From Pseudarthrobacter siccitolerans (GTDB lineage Bacteria; Actinomycetota; Actinomycetes; Actinomycetales; Micrococcaceae), in assembly GCF_030823375.1 (NCBI RefSeq), contig NZ_JAUSXB010000001.1, positions 1,736,001 through 1,800,000 of the forward strand: DNA of 64,000 nucleotides, read 5' to 3'. Position numbers and translations under genes: made by a program. This document shows, piece by piece, positions 8,741-15,966 of the stretch. The notes beneath the pieces were generated by a model, which was given only the letters and a program-made list of their open reading frames with translations, was not told where the DNA came from and searched no databases. Every line of letters begins with the position of its first letter. Positions within the stretch are counted from its first letter, which is position 1.

Positions 8741-9352
8741 ATGAAGTTCAGTTCATTCGCCCTAGCCGGCGTACTCGCGGTCTCGCTCGGCCTTGCCGGG
8801 TGCGCCGCCGGGTCCGGAACCTCCAGCGGCGGCATGCATTCCAGCCACGGCAGCTCCAGCCCGGAGTCCAGCATGATGCCCGACGCCAACGCGGACCATA
8901 ACCAGGCAGACATGATGTTCGCCCGAATGATGATTCCGCATCATGCCCAGGCGGTGGAAATGAGCGGCATAGTCCTGGCCAAACCCGACCTGCGCGCGGA
9001 AGTCACCGCGCTGGCCAGCCGGATCAAAGACGCGCAGGCACCGGAAATCGAGACCATGACAGGGTGGCTCAAGAGCTGGAACGTGCCCACCATAATGCCG
9101 GACCACTCCGGGGACGGCATGTCCGGGATGCTGGGCGCGGAGGGCCTCGACAAGCTCAAGGCTGCTCAAGGCGCCGAGGCCGCCAGACTTTTTATGGAGC
9201 AGATGACGGGGCACCATGAAGGCGCTCTGGAGATGGCAAAGCAGGAGATCGGCGCGGGCAAATACCCGCAAGCCATCCAGCTTGCGCGCGACATCGTCAC
9301 GGCGCAGGAGGCTGAAATTGCGGAGATGAAGAAACTCCTGGCCGCGCTGTAA
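8741..9352 (+). CDS. DUF305 family lipoprotein
   Basis: A 203-residue exported lipoprotein. The signal peptide ends in the lipobox LAGC with Cys21. A Ser/Gly/His/Met-rich linker follows, then two DUF305-type helical hairpins with metal-like ligands: MIPHHAQAVEMS and MTGHHEGALEMAKQE. The paired His-His and Met residues fit copper binding, and DUF305 genes often sit beside copper-export systems, as here after copB. A weak AGGAAAG site lies about twelve bases before ATG 8741. Upstream in-frame starts lie inside the copB gene or the repeat array and are rejected. Likely role: periplasmic copper handling. Confidence 0.88.
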   Translation: MKFSSFALAGVLAVSLGLAGCAAGSGTSSGGMHSSHGSSSPESSMMPDANADHNQADMMFARMMIPHHAQAVEMSGIVLAKPDLRAEVTALASRIKDAQAPEIETMTGWLKSWNVPTIMPDHSGDGMSGMLGAEGLDKLKAAQGAEAARLFMEQMTGHHEGALEMAKQEIGAGKYPQAIQLARDIVTAQEAEIAEMKKLLAAL

Positions 9353-9368
9353 CCGTCCCCTCCCCCAA

Positions 9369-9469
9369 ACGCTCTCTCGCTTAATGCAACGAATGGGCGG
9401 ACGCTCTCTCACTTTCCTTACGAAAGTGAGAGAGCGTCGGCCGGAAAACCGCGTTAAGTGAGAGAGCGT
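9369..9469. repeat. 32-bp-period inverted-dimer element, family B
   Basis: Two forward copies of ACGCTCTCTC start at 9369 and 9401, and two reverse copies end in GAGAGCGT at 9437 and 9469; both spacings are 32 bases. The inner pair forms a perfect 17-bp hairpin (arms 9400-9416 and 9422-9438, loop CTTAC); the outer pair pairs as ACGCTCTCTCGCTTAA with TTAAGTGAGAGAGCGT. It lies between two convergent genes and could act as a bidirectional terminator, though no U-tract follows. Confidence 0.85.
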
Positions 9470-9505
9470 CCCTGTGGGTGGCTGCGCCGCCGGCTTGGTC
9501 AGGAG

Positions 9506-10726
9506 TCAGGCGGTGCGGCGGTTGACGTGTTCGGGCCGGATTCCGATCCCGATGAACCGGGCCGTGATCGGGCGCAGCAGCGGCGAGGCAGCCCGTAGAA
9601 GCATCACGAGCCAGCGGGGTGCCACGCGGTTACCGGTGGTAGCCCGGAGGAGCACCCTGTGTCCGTTGCGCTGAAACTGCTGCATGATCTTCACCGGCAT
9701 CTCCCGCCGCCGCTGCACGCCGGCAAGCTTCCGGACCGGCGCGGTCCCGCCCGCGAGGTCGTCGGCGATCGCGTTGGCCAGGGCGACAGCGTCCTGGATG
9801 GCGAAGTTCACGCCGACGCCGAAGATTGGCGACATCGCATGGGCAGCGTCACCGATGGCAATAAACCCGGGACGGTACCAGCGCCGGAGCCGGTTGATCT
9901 GGACGGAGAGGAGCTTCACCTGGTCCCAGTCCGTGAGGTTGCCGACGACGGGTCGCAGGAACGGCGCGGCGCTAGTGATCCGCGCTTGCAGGCCGTCCAC
10001 CTCCGCCGCTCGAAGCTCGTCAAAACCACCTTTGCGGATCACCATGCCCGACTGGTACCTGTCGCCACGATCAATCGTGAGCACCATCCCTCGAGCAGAT
10101 ATGTAGCCGAGGGTTACGGGCGGAGGGTCCGGCGGCTTGGGCAGGTTGAACCACAGCACGTCGATCGGCACTCCATAGCCCTCGGGAGTCAATCCGGCAG
10201 CGGTACGCAGGGCAGAACTGCGTCCGTCGGCAGCGACGGTGAGGGCCGCGCGGATCTCGATGCTGCCGTCGGACGTGATGGCCCGGACTCCGCGCACCTG
10301 GCTGTCTTCGATGATGAGGCCGGTGGCCTCGGTGAGCATGCGGAGCTCGAAGGTGGGGAACGCCGACGTCTCGCGGGCAAGGAAGTTCAGGAAGTCCCAC
10401 TGGGGCGCCAGGACGAGGAAGTTGTCCGGCGCGGGGAGGGTGCCGAAGTCCACGATGGTGATGCGCCGGCCGTCGACGACGATGTCCAGGCTGGACAGCC
10501 TCGTCAGCGGCAGTTCCAGGAACTTCTCGCGCAGCCCGAGTTCGCCGAGCAGGGTGACCGTGGATGGATGCACGGTGTCGCCGCGGAAGTCGCGGAGGAA
10601 GTCGCCGTGCTTCTCCAGCACGGTTACCCGCAGGCCGCGGCGCGCAAGCAGGTAGCCGAGCACCATGCCCGCCGGGCCGCCGCCGGCAATCACGCAGTCC
10701 CGTTCGATAACGCTTTCCACAGTCAT
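9506..10726 (-). CDS. FAD-dependent monooxygenase / oxidoreductase
   Basis: A 406-residue flavoprotein of the PheA/TfdB-type aromatic hydroxylase fold. The N-terminal dinucleotide motif is GGGPAGMVLGYLLARRG with an acidic strand end (VLEK). A DG-type motif appears as VAADGRSS, and the GD motif is GDAAHAMSPIFGVGVNFAIQD, which contacts the flavin ribityl chain. Such enzymes hydroxylate aromatic or polycyclic substrates with NAD(P)H and oxygen. The start at 10726 (MTVESVIERD) has an AGGGGC site upstream; the longer open frame merely reads through the repeat array and is rejected. It stands alone and convergent with the DUF305 gene; no regulator is adjacent. Confidence 0.87.
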   Translation of the reverse strand: MTVESVIERDCVIAGGGPAGMVLGYLLARRGLRVTVLEKHGDFLRDFRGDTVHPSTVTLLGELGLREKFLELPLTRLSSLDIVVDGRRITIVDFGTLPAPDNFLVLAPQWDFLNFLARETSAFPTFELRMLTEATGLIIEDSQVRGVRAITSDGSIEIRAALTVAADGRSSALRTAAGLTPEGYGVPIDVLWFNLPKPPDPPPVTLGYISARGMVLTIDRGDRYQSGMVIRKGGFDELRAAEVDGLQARITSAAPFLRPVVGNLTDWDQVKLLSVQINRLRRWYRPGFIAIGDAAHAMSPIFGVGVNFAIQDAVALANAIADDLAGGTAPVRKLAGVQRRREMPVKIMQQFQRNGHRVLLRATTGNRVAPRWLVMLLRAASPLLRPITARFIGIGIRPEHVNRRTA

Positions 10727-10742
10727 ATCATCGTGCCCCTTG

Positions 10743-10825
10743 GCGAAAGGTGATAGAGCGTTCCTTGGAAACCTGCGAAAGCTGATGGAGCGTTGCCTGG
10801 AAACGCGCGAAAGGTGATGGGGCGT
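10743..10825 (+). repeat. 32-bp-period tandem array, family A (3 units)
   Basis: GCGAAAGGTGATAGAGCGT, GCGAAAGCTGATGGAGCGT and GCGAAAGGTGATGGGGCGT start at 10743, 10775 and 10807, each 32 bases after the last. The 13-base remainder of each unit varies (TTCCTTGGAAACCT-like). The array occupies the divergent gap between the flavoprotein and the tyrosine phosphatase genes. Confidence 0.85.
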
Positions 10826-10906
10826 GCGGGGTGGGGCGGCCGGCGTCGGGCTGATGCGTGTTAAGTTGAAAAGCACGGACGCATCGGCTGGAAAGAGAAA
10901 TCTCCC

Positions 10907-11563
10907 TTGGACTCATCCGCACCAGTAAGAATCCTGACTGTCTGCACGGGCAATATCTGCCGCTCTCCGGTGGCCGAGCGGCTGCTCCAGGCGGGGCTCA
11001 ACCAGGTGCTGCCGGGCGGTTTTGAGGTGCGGAGCGCAGGAACCCGGGCCATGGTGGGAGATCCCATCCAGCCCATCTCGGCCGACATCATCCGCACATT
11101 CGGCGGGGACCCTGAGCAATTCGCCGCCCGCCAGCTGACTCCAAAAATCCTGCGCGGCGTGGACCTGGTGCTGACCATGACTTCCGGGCACCGCGGCGAA
11201 GTCCTGCAGCTGGACGCGTCCCTCCTCAAACGCACCTTCACCATCCGGGAGTTCGCCCGCATGCTCGACGTCCTGGACCAGCGCGCCGAGGCCGGGGTTA
11301 CGGCACCTGAGGAAACGTACGACGACGGCGATCCCCTGGCTGCGAACCGCACCTTTTGGCGGGGCCTGCCCGCGCGGGCAGCCGCCGTGCGCCACTTGTC
11401 GCTGCCCGCGGACTCCGCGGAGAACGACATCATCGACCCCTACCGCCGGGCGCCCGAGGTGTACCGGCAGATGGAGGACGAACTCGCCCCGGCGATCGTG
11501 TCCATCCTGCGCCATGCACGCCTCAACGCCCCGGTCCCCGGGACGCGGACGGGCTCGCTGTAA
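10907..11563 (+). CDS. Low-molecular-weight protein tyrosine phosphatase
   Basis: A 218-residue cytoplasmic phosphatase. The P-loop CTGNICRS gives the nucleophile Cys13 and Arg19 (CX5R followed by Ser), and the general-acid region is IIDPYRRAPEVYRQM near residues 174-188. At 218 residues it is longer than the usual 150-160, with an insert in the middle. These enzymes act on tyrosine kinases and substrates that control exopolysaccharide or cell-wall polymer export. The next gene, 92 bases on, is an LCP cell-wall glycopolymer ligase, which supports that role. The start is TTG 10907, with GGAAAGAG about ten bases upstream. Confidence 0.9.
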   Translation: MDSSAPVRILTVCTGNICRSPVAERLLQAGLNQVLPGGFEVRSAGTRAMVGDPIQPISADIIRTFGGDPEQFAARQLTPKILRGVDLVLTMTSGHRGEVLQLDASLLKRTFTIREFARMLDVLDQRAEAGVTAPEETYDDGDPLAANRTFWRGLPARAAAVRHLSLPADSAENDIIDPYRRAPEVYRQMEDELAPAIVSILRHARLNAPVPGTRTGSL

Positions 11564-11655
11564 AACCGCAGATGACAGTTTGGATACGTATATAGCCAGG
11601 GAAGGCCTGGCGGGCGGACACTGTTCCCACCATACGCACAATGAGGTGAGGCACA

Positions 11656-12771
11656 ATGAGCACGCCAGACGGTTCTGAACCCTCCGGCAGCACCCCTTCC
11701 GGTTCCCATCCGCACGGCCTGGGCTGGGTGGCGCACGGACGGCGGCGCTGGATCGCCGCCCTGCTGGCGCTGGCACTGGTGGCGGTTGCCGTCGTCGCGA
11801 TCGTTAACCTCAACCGTGCCGGCAGCACCGAGGCGCAGCCCGCCGGAACTCAAAGCGCTTCCCAGACGCCCACCCCCAGTGAGACGCCGTCCGAAACAAC
11901 CCCGCCGCCGCCACCACCTCCCCCGCCGCCGCCTCCACCCATTCCGGAGCTTGGTGCGGCGGCAATGAACGTCCTGGTGATCGGCAGCGACAGCCGTGAC
12001 AACGCCCGGAACGCCGCCGCCCACACGGCCGCCACCGGTGAGCCGTTGGACCACCGTTCCGACACGCTGATGGTGGTCCACGTCCCGGCCGACCGGCACA
12101 CCCTGTACATCGTGTCCATTAACCGGGACCTGTGGGTGGACATTCCGGGCTTCGGCGGCGGGAAAATCAACGCCGGGCTGCAGTACGGCGGCATCGATAT
12201 GACCACCCAGACGGTGCAGCAGCTCCTGGGCATCACCATTGACCACACCCTGATGCTCGACTTTAACGGCTTCCGGGGACTGATCGACGGGCTCGGCGGC
12301 ATCGACGTGAACGTCACCCTCCCCTTCCAGTCCACGCATGAGACCGGGCATGTCTTCGGGCCGGGCGTGAACCACCTGGACGGGCAGTCAGCGATGGAGT
12401 TCGTGCGGGAGCGGTACGCCTTTTCCGACGGCGACTTCCAGCGGGTGCGCAACCAGCAGACCCTGCTCCGCGCCGTCCTGGCCCGGCTCACCGGCGGCGG
12501 CGCGCTGAACGACGTCACCGCGGTCCGCGGGCTGGTGGACTTGGCGTCCTGCTGCCTCACCGTGGACAGGGGCTTCGACCCGGTGCAGGCCGCCATCCTC
12601 GCCTACAGCCTGCGCAACCTGGACACCAATGCGATCGGCACCATGACCCTGCCCACCGCCGGATCCGGGTTCGTGGCCGGCCAGTCCGTGCTGTTCCCCG
12701 ACTACGGCGGCATCAACGCCGTGGGGGCGGCGCTGCGTGAGGGCCGGATCGCGGACTTCGCGGTGCCGTAG
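11656..12771 (+). CDS. LytR-CpsA-Psr (LCP) family cell-wall glycopolymer ligase
   Basis: A 371-residue type II membrane protein. A cytoplasmic head of about 30 residues precedes one membrane helix (about 33-53), a Thr/Pro-rich spacer with 13 consecutive prolines (about 84-96), and an extracellular LCP domain. Conserved LCP motifs are NVLVIGSDSR, RSDTLMVVHV, SINRDLWVDIPG, KINAGLQYGG and the Arg pair in FQRVRNQQ. LCP enzymes transfer polyprenyl-linked anionic polymers to peptidoglycan. A GAGGTGAGG site lies just before ATG 11656. It follows a tyrosine phosphatase that may modulate polymer assembly. The polyproline spacer presumably spans the wall. Confidence 0.92.
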   Translation: MSTPDGSEPSGSTPSGSHPHGLGWVAHGRRRWIAALLALALVAVAVVAIVNLNRAGSTEAQPAGTQSASQTPTPSETPSETTPPPPPPPPPPPPPIPELGAAAMNVLVIGSDSRDNARNAAAHTAATGEPLDHRSDTLMVVHVPADRHTLYIVSINRDLWVDIPGFGGGKINAGLQYGGIDMTTQTVQQLLGITIDHTLMLDFNGFRGLIDGLGGIDVNVTLPFQSTHETGHVFGPGVNHLDGQSAMEFVRERYAFSDGDFQRVRNQQTLLRAVLARLTGGGALNDVTAVRGLVDLASCCLTVDRGFDPVQAAILAYSLRNLDTNAIGTMTLPTAGSGFVAGQSVLFPDYGGINAVGAALREGRIADFAVP

Positions 12772-12894
12772 GGGCTGTGCGGCGGCGCCGGGCCGGTTCC
12801 CTCCTGCCGTTGTTCGTTATTTTCCTGACCACGGGGGTACGCCGCTGGTAGTGTTCCTGCATTCGGGCATGCCAAGCGGACGGGGTGATTCTTT

Positions 12895-13671
12895 GTGAAA
12901 GAGGACGGGCTGACGGAAGCTGTCCAGGAGCCCGGGGCGGTGGAACTGCTGCTGGTCCGCCACGGCGAGAGCGAAGGCAACGTGGCCGCCACAGACGCGC
13001 GACTGGCCGGGGCTGAGGTCATCGAGGTGCCGGCGCGGGATGCGGACGTGAACCTCTCAGACACCGGCCAGGAGCAGGCCAAAGCCTTGGGGGTGGCGCT
13101 GGCGCGGATCGCCGCGGAAGCCCGGCCCGACGCCGTCGTCTCGTCCCCTTACGCCCGGGCGCGGCAAACGGCGGAAATCGCGGTGGAAACCGCGGGCTGG
13201 CCGGTGAAGGTACGCACCGATGAGCGGCTGCGGGACCGGGAACTCGGCATCCTGGACCGGCTGACGCGGATGGGAGTGGAGAACCGCTTCCCGGAGGAGG
13301 CCGAACGCCGGGAGTGGCTGGGCAAGCTGTACTACCGGCCGCCGGGCGGGGAGTCCTGGGCGGACGTTGCCCTGCGGCTGCGCTCCGTCCTGGATGAGCT
13401 CAACAATCTCAGTACCGGGCACCGGGTGATGCTGGTCTGCCACGATGCAGTGATCCTGCTGTTCCGGTACGTGCTGGAGGGGATGAACGAGGAGGAACTC
13501 CTTGACCTGGCCGCGAGCACGTCTGTACTGAACGCCTCGCTGACACGGTATGTCCGGCCCTCCGGTCAGGGGCCCTGGACACTGGAAAGCTTCAACGTGG
13601 CGGACCATCTCACGGAGCAGGGTGTCACAGTCACCGAGCATGCGGGAGATGCCAGTGTCCACCCGAAGTGA
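12895..13671 (+). CDS. Histidine phosphatase family protein
   Basis: A 258-residue phosphoglycerate mutase-like phosphatase. The phosphohistidine motif is LLLVRHGESEGN, with His23 as nucleophile. The partner residues are Arg in SSPYARARQTAE and the second catalytic His in MLVCHDAVI. The insertion around RDRELGILD is typical of phosphatase-type members rather than glycolytic mutases. The start is GTG 12895 with GGGGTGA upstream. Its 3' end overlaps the start of the NAD(P)HX dehydratase gene by 17 bases, implying co-translation. A role in metabolite repair or nucleotide clean-up is possible from that link, but the substrate is unknown. Confidence 0.87.
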   Translation: MKEDGLTEAVQEPGAVELLLVRHGESEGNVAATDARLAGAEVIEVPARDADVNLSDTGQEQAKALGVALARIAAEARPDAVVSSPYARARQTAEIAVETAGWPVKVRTDERLRDRELGILDRLTRMGVENRFPEEAERREWLGKLYYRPPGGESWADVALRLRSVLDELNNLSTGHRVMLVCHDAVILLFRYVLEGMNEEELLDLAASTSVLNASLTRYVRPSGQGPWTLESFNVADHLTEQGVTVTEHAGDASVHPK

Positions 13672-14617
13672 CTCCAACTCCCCGACTCTGGTGACGCCGT
13701 CGCTCCTGCGGGAGTGGCCGTTGCCGGCGCCGGGCGAAGACAAGTATTCACGCGGCTCGGTCCTCGTGATCGGCGGTGCGCGGGCCACGCCGGGAGCGGC
13801 GCTGCTGGCCGGTACTGCCGCGCTGCGGGCCGGCGCGGGTAAGCTCACGCTGGCGGTGGCGGAGTCCGTGGCCGCGCAAGTGGCTGTGGCGCTCCCCGAA
13901 TGCGGGGCGATGGGGCTGCCGGAAACCGCTGAGGGGTCGGTGACGGGTGAAGGGCTGGACCGGATCTCCTCTTATCTCGACCGCGCCGATGTGATCCTGG
14001 TGGGGCCGGGCCTGGACGATCCGGACCTCGCCGAGGAATTGTTGCGGGTCCTGCTGGAGCGGGAGGCTCACTCGCGCTCCGGTGACTCAGGCTCGGGTGA
14101 TTCAAACTCGGGTGAGGGGAACGCAGGGGGAGGTCCCGCCGTCGTCCTTGATGCTTATGCCCTGGGCGGCCTGGTGAAGGTGGCCGGCCAGCTGGGACCG
14201 TGGAAGGGGCGGCTGATCCTGACGCCCAATCCCAAGGAGGCGGCTGTCCTGCTGGAGCGGGAGGTGAATGACCTGGCGGCGGATGTGGCTGAAATTGCCG
14301 ACAAGTTCCAGGCGGTGGTGAGCTGTCAGGGCCTCATTGCCCGGCCTTCCGGCGGCGATGAAGTGGAGGAACCCGAATTCTGGCAGATGACCACCGGGTA
14401 TGGCGGACTGGGAACATCGGGAAGCGGGGACGTGCTGGCCGGCGCGATTGCCGGCCTGCGTGCGCGGGGAACCACCGGCCCGCAGGCCGCCTGCTGGGGA
14501 ACACACCTGCACGCTGCCGCGGCGGACCGGCTTGCGAGCCGGATGGGTCCCCTCGGATTCCTTGCCCGTGAACTGGCGGACGAACTGCCCGCCCTGATGC
14601 TGGAGCTGAACACCTGA
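13655..14617 (+). CDS. nnrD: ADP/ATP-dependent NAD(P)H-hydrate dehydratase (YjeF C-terminal / CARKD type)
   Basis: A 320-residue metabolite-repair enzyme that dehydrates damaged NAD(P)HX back to NAD(P)H using a nucleotide. Ribokinase-like motifs are visible: SVLVIGGARATPGAALL near the N terminus, the VGPGL stretch, LTPNPKEAA, and the anion-hole GTSGSGDVLAG with the catalytic Asp. No N-terminal epimerase (YjeF_N) domain is attached, unlike the E. coli fusion. GTG 13655 is preferred because GGGAG at 13644-13648 lies six bases before it; ATG 13640 and ATG 13649 are alternatives. There is an acidic insertion with Ser-Gly repeats around residues 145-165. It is coupled to the upstream phosphatase gene. 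Confidence 0.88.
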   Translation: MSTRSDSNSPTLVTPSLLREWPLPAPGEDKYSRGSVLVIGGARATPGAALLAGTAALRAGAGKLTLAVAESVAAQVAVALPECGAMGLPETAEGSVTGEGLDRISSYLDRADVILVGPGLDDPDLAEELLRVLLEREAHSRSGDSGSGDSNSGEGNAGGGPAVVLDAYALGGLVKVAGQLGPWKGRLILTPNPKEAAVLLEREVNDLAADVAEIADKFQAVVSCQGLIARPSGGDEVEEPEFWQMTTGYGGLGTSGSGDVLAGAIAGLRARGTTGPQAACWGTHLHAAAADRLASRMGPLGFLARELADELPALMLELNT

Positions 14618-14655
14618 ACCCGCTCCCCTGAAGCTGGAAAACCCCGGACATGGGA

Positions 14656-14681
14656 TGGCCCCCGGCCGAAGCCGGGGGCCA
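14656..14681 (+). terminator. Hairpin terminator after nnrD
   Basis: TGGCCCCCGGC and GCCGGGGGCCA form an 11-bp G+C-rich stem with a CGAA tetraloop. There is no U-tract, as is common in actinobacteria. It lies 39 bases after the nnrD stop and also downstream of the convergent hsp20 gene. Confidence 0.7.
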
Positions 14682-14804
14682 CCGTATCGGGAGATTCAGG
14701 CCTACGCTGCCGATGCGCTGTCAGCGCTGTGGCGTGCCCAGAATGGCGATCCGCCCAAGGAGGCAGTCAACAATTGGATGCCCGATATCCCGAACCTGTT
14801 GAAC

Positions 14805-15227
14805 CTAGGCGGCAATCTCTTGCTGGGCCCCCTTTGTCTCAATCTCGATCTTGCGCGGCTTGGCCTTTTCGGCAACCGGAATCCGGAGCGTCAGGACACC
14901 GGCGTCATACGTGGCCTTCACGTTGTCAGTGTCGAGTGTGTCCCCGAGGATCAGCTGGCGGCTGAACACGCCGCGTGGCCGTTCGGAGGCGATCAACTCG
15001 GTGTCCTTCCCGGCAGGTTCGGGACGCTCTGCCCGCACCGTCAGGACATTCCGTTCCACATCCAGATCCACTGAATCCGCTGCAACGCCGGGCAGGTCAA
15101 AGGCGACGACAAAGTCCTGGCCCTCGCGCCAAGCGTCCATCGGCATCGCTGCCGGACGCGCTGCAGTGCCGAGGACCTGCTGGGCCAGCCTGTCCAGCTC
15201 GCGGAACGGATCGGTTCGCATCAACAT
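14805..15227 (-). CDS. Small heat-shock protein, Hsp20/alpha-crystallin family
   Basis: A 140-residue holdase chaperone that binds unfolding proteins in the cytoplasm. A short N-terminal arm starts [14 protein letters not shown]. The alpha-crystallin domain spans about residues 35-125 ([20 protein letters not shown], then [11 protein letters not shown]). The hallmark [13 protein letters not shown] motif is present as [15 protein letters not shown], and the C-terminal RKIEIE anchor follows. GAGGAGGGA lies just before ATG 15227. An 8-bp perfect inverted repeat (15278-15299) lies about 50 bases upstream and may be its operator. It is convergent with nnrD. Confidence 0.93.
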   Translation of the reverse strand: MLMRTDPFRELDRLAQQVLGTAARPAAMPMDAWREGQDFVVAFDLPGVAADSVDLDVERNVLTVRAERPEPAGKDTELIASERPRGVFSRQLILGDTLDTDNVKATYDAGVLTLRIPVAEKAKPRKIEIETKGAQQEIAA

Positions 15228-15277
15228 GGCTTCCCTCCTCGTAAGAGACGGTCCAACATTGTTTGTGATCTCAGCCG

Positions 15278-15299
15278 ATCTGTATTGGCTGATACAGAT
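15278..15299. promoter_or_regulatory. Inverted repeat upstream of hsp20, possible operator
   Basis: ATCTGTAT and ATACAGAT form a perfect 8-bp dyad around a 6-base TGGCTG spacer, 51-72 bases upstream of the hsp20 start. It matches neither the HspR HAIR box (CTTGAGT/ACTCAAG) nor the HrcA CIRCE element, so the regulator is unknown. Confidence 0.5.
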
Positions 15300-15382
15300 T
15301 TTTTAGCTCTGCGCCAGGAGATCTTCAAGCGGTTCGAGGAAGAATTTTCCGGAATTTTTGGCGCCCGGGCAGACGTGGCGAA

Positions 15383-15411
15383 GGGGCCTCCCGCGCTGCG
15401 CGGGAGGCCCC
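15383..15411. terminator. Strong hairpin terminator
   Basis: GGGGCCTCCCGCG and CGCGGGAGGCCCC form a 13-bp stem with a CTG loop, followed on the plus strand by CTCTTCTGC. It lies 22 bases past the stop of the minus-strand Pro-rich gene, so it probably ends that transcript. Confidence 0.75.
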
Positions 15412-15433
15412 CTCTTCTGCGTGTTTTGGCTGT

Positions 15434-15625
15434 TCAGCTTCGGGTGGGATCGGGACGCAGCGGTGTGGGCCCCGGATCCGGCACGGGCAGCGGCCCCGGG
15501 GGTTCCGGCGTCGGGAACGGATTGGGGGGCTGCGGACCCGGGTGGCCGGGCTGGGCGGGATCAGGCTGGTCCGGGCCTGGTTCCGGCGGGAACGGTTCGG
15601 GCTCGTGCACTGGCGGGATGGTCAT
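15434..15625 (-). CDS. Small Pro/Glu-rich protein
   Basis: A 63-residue protein made mostly of Pro with Glu, Asp, Gly and His in a PEPxPP-like pattern, predicted disordered throughout. No family is recognised. It is supported by a good AGGGGAAG site five to six bases before ATG 15625 and by a strong hairpin 22 bases after its stop. The opposite strand is also open here because Pro codons (CCN) read as Gly (GGN) in reverse; the minus reading is preferred because of the initiation and termination signals. Function unknown. Confidence 0.5.
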   Translation of the reverse strand: MTIPPVHEPEPFPPEPGPDQPDPAQPGHPGPQPPNPFPTPEPPGPLPVPDPGPTPLRPDPTRS

Positions 15626-15715
15626 ATGCTTCCCCTCTCACGCTGGGCGATGTGCCTTAGCGTGAACAGGATACGCCAGCGGCCGGAACCCCACTAGGCC
15701 GCCCCTCTTCGCCGG

Positions 15716-15775
15716 ATGCCCTATCAGCTTTAGTCCTCAAGGCGGCCGGTTGGGGACTAAACCTGATAGCGCATC
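15716..15775. terminator. CTATCAG-type long hairpin
   Basis: CTATCAGCTTTAGTCC (15721-15736) pairs with GGACTAAACCTGATAG (15754-15769) with one mismatch, and flanking GATGC/GCATC extends the fold. A related CTATCAG...CTGATAG hairpin lies at 38216-38266. It is probably a terminator or a dispersed repeat. Together with the array at 15788 it accounts for most of the 340-base gap at 15626-15966, where I see no other gene. Confidence 0.55.
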
Positions 15776-15787
15776 GTCCGGATTTCT

Positions 15788-15870
15788 GCGGGAGGTGATG
15801 GAGCGTTCCCCAAAAACCTGCGGGAGGTGATGGAGCGTTCCCCAAAAACCTGCGGGAGGTGATGGAGCGT
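15788..15870 (+). repeat. 32-bp-period tandem array, family A (3 units)
   Basis: GCGGGAGGTGATGGAGCGT starts at 15788, 15820 and 15852. The first two units are identical over all 32 bases including the TCCCCAAAAACCT remainder. It lies upstream of the oligopeptidase gene. Compare the arrays at 8644 and 10743. Confidence 0.87.
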
Positions 15871-15954
15871 CGTTGTGATGGGTGGGGCGGTTGGGTGGCG
15901 GGCCGGGGCTCTCGTCCGGTAGCGAACGGCCGGTTCAATGTCCGGCCGGGTCTA

Positions 15955-15960
15955 TATATT
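15955..15960 (+). promoter_or_regulatory. -10 box of a predicted leaderless mRNA
   Basis: TATATT ends six bases before the ATG at 15967, placing the likely transcription start on or next to the start codon. No ribosome-binding site is visible. No good -35 box is seen. Confidence 0.6.
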
Positions 15961-15966
15961 GAAACC

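Noticed and set aside
11440..12375. A 311-codon minus-strand open frame with poly-Gly/Arg opposite the LCP gene
   Set aside because: The poly-Gly run is the antisense of the polyproline spacer; the LCP reading has all family motifs.
15285..15665. A plus-strand open frame starting with a plausible amphipathic helix and turning Gly-rich
   Set aside because: After about 27 residues it becomes the reverse reading of the Pro-rich gene on the minus strand and crosses a strong hairpin. No ribosome-binding site precedes its TTG.
8644..15870. Possible CRISPR arrays at the 32-base-period repeats
   Set aside because: Only three units per array, conserved core of about 19 bases with 13-base remainders that are often identical, no cas genes, and the same unit at unlinked loci. 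This is a dispersed repeat family.
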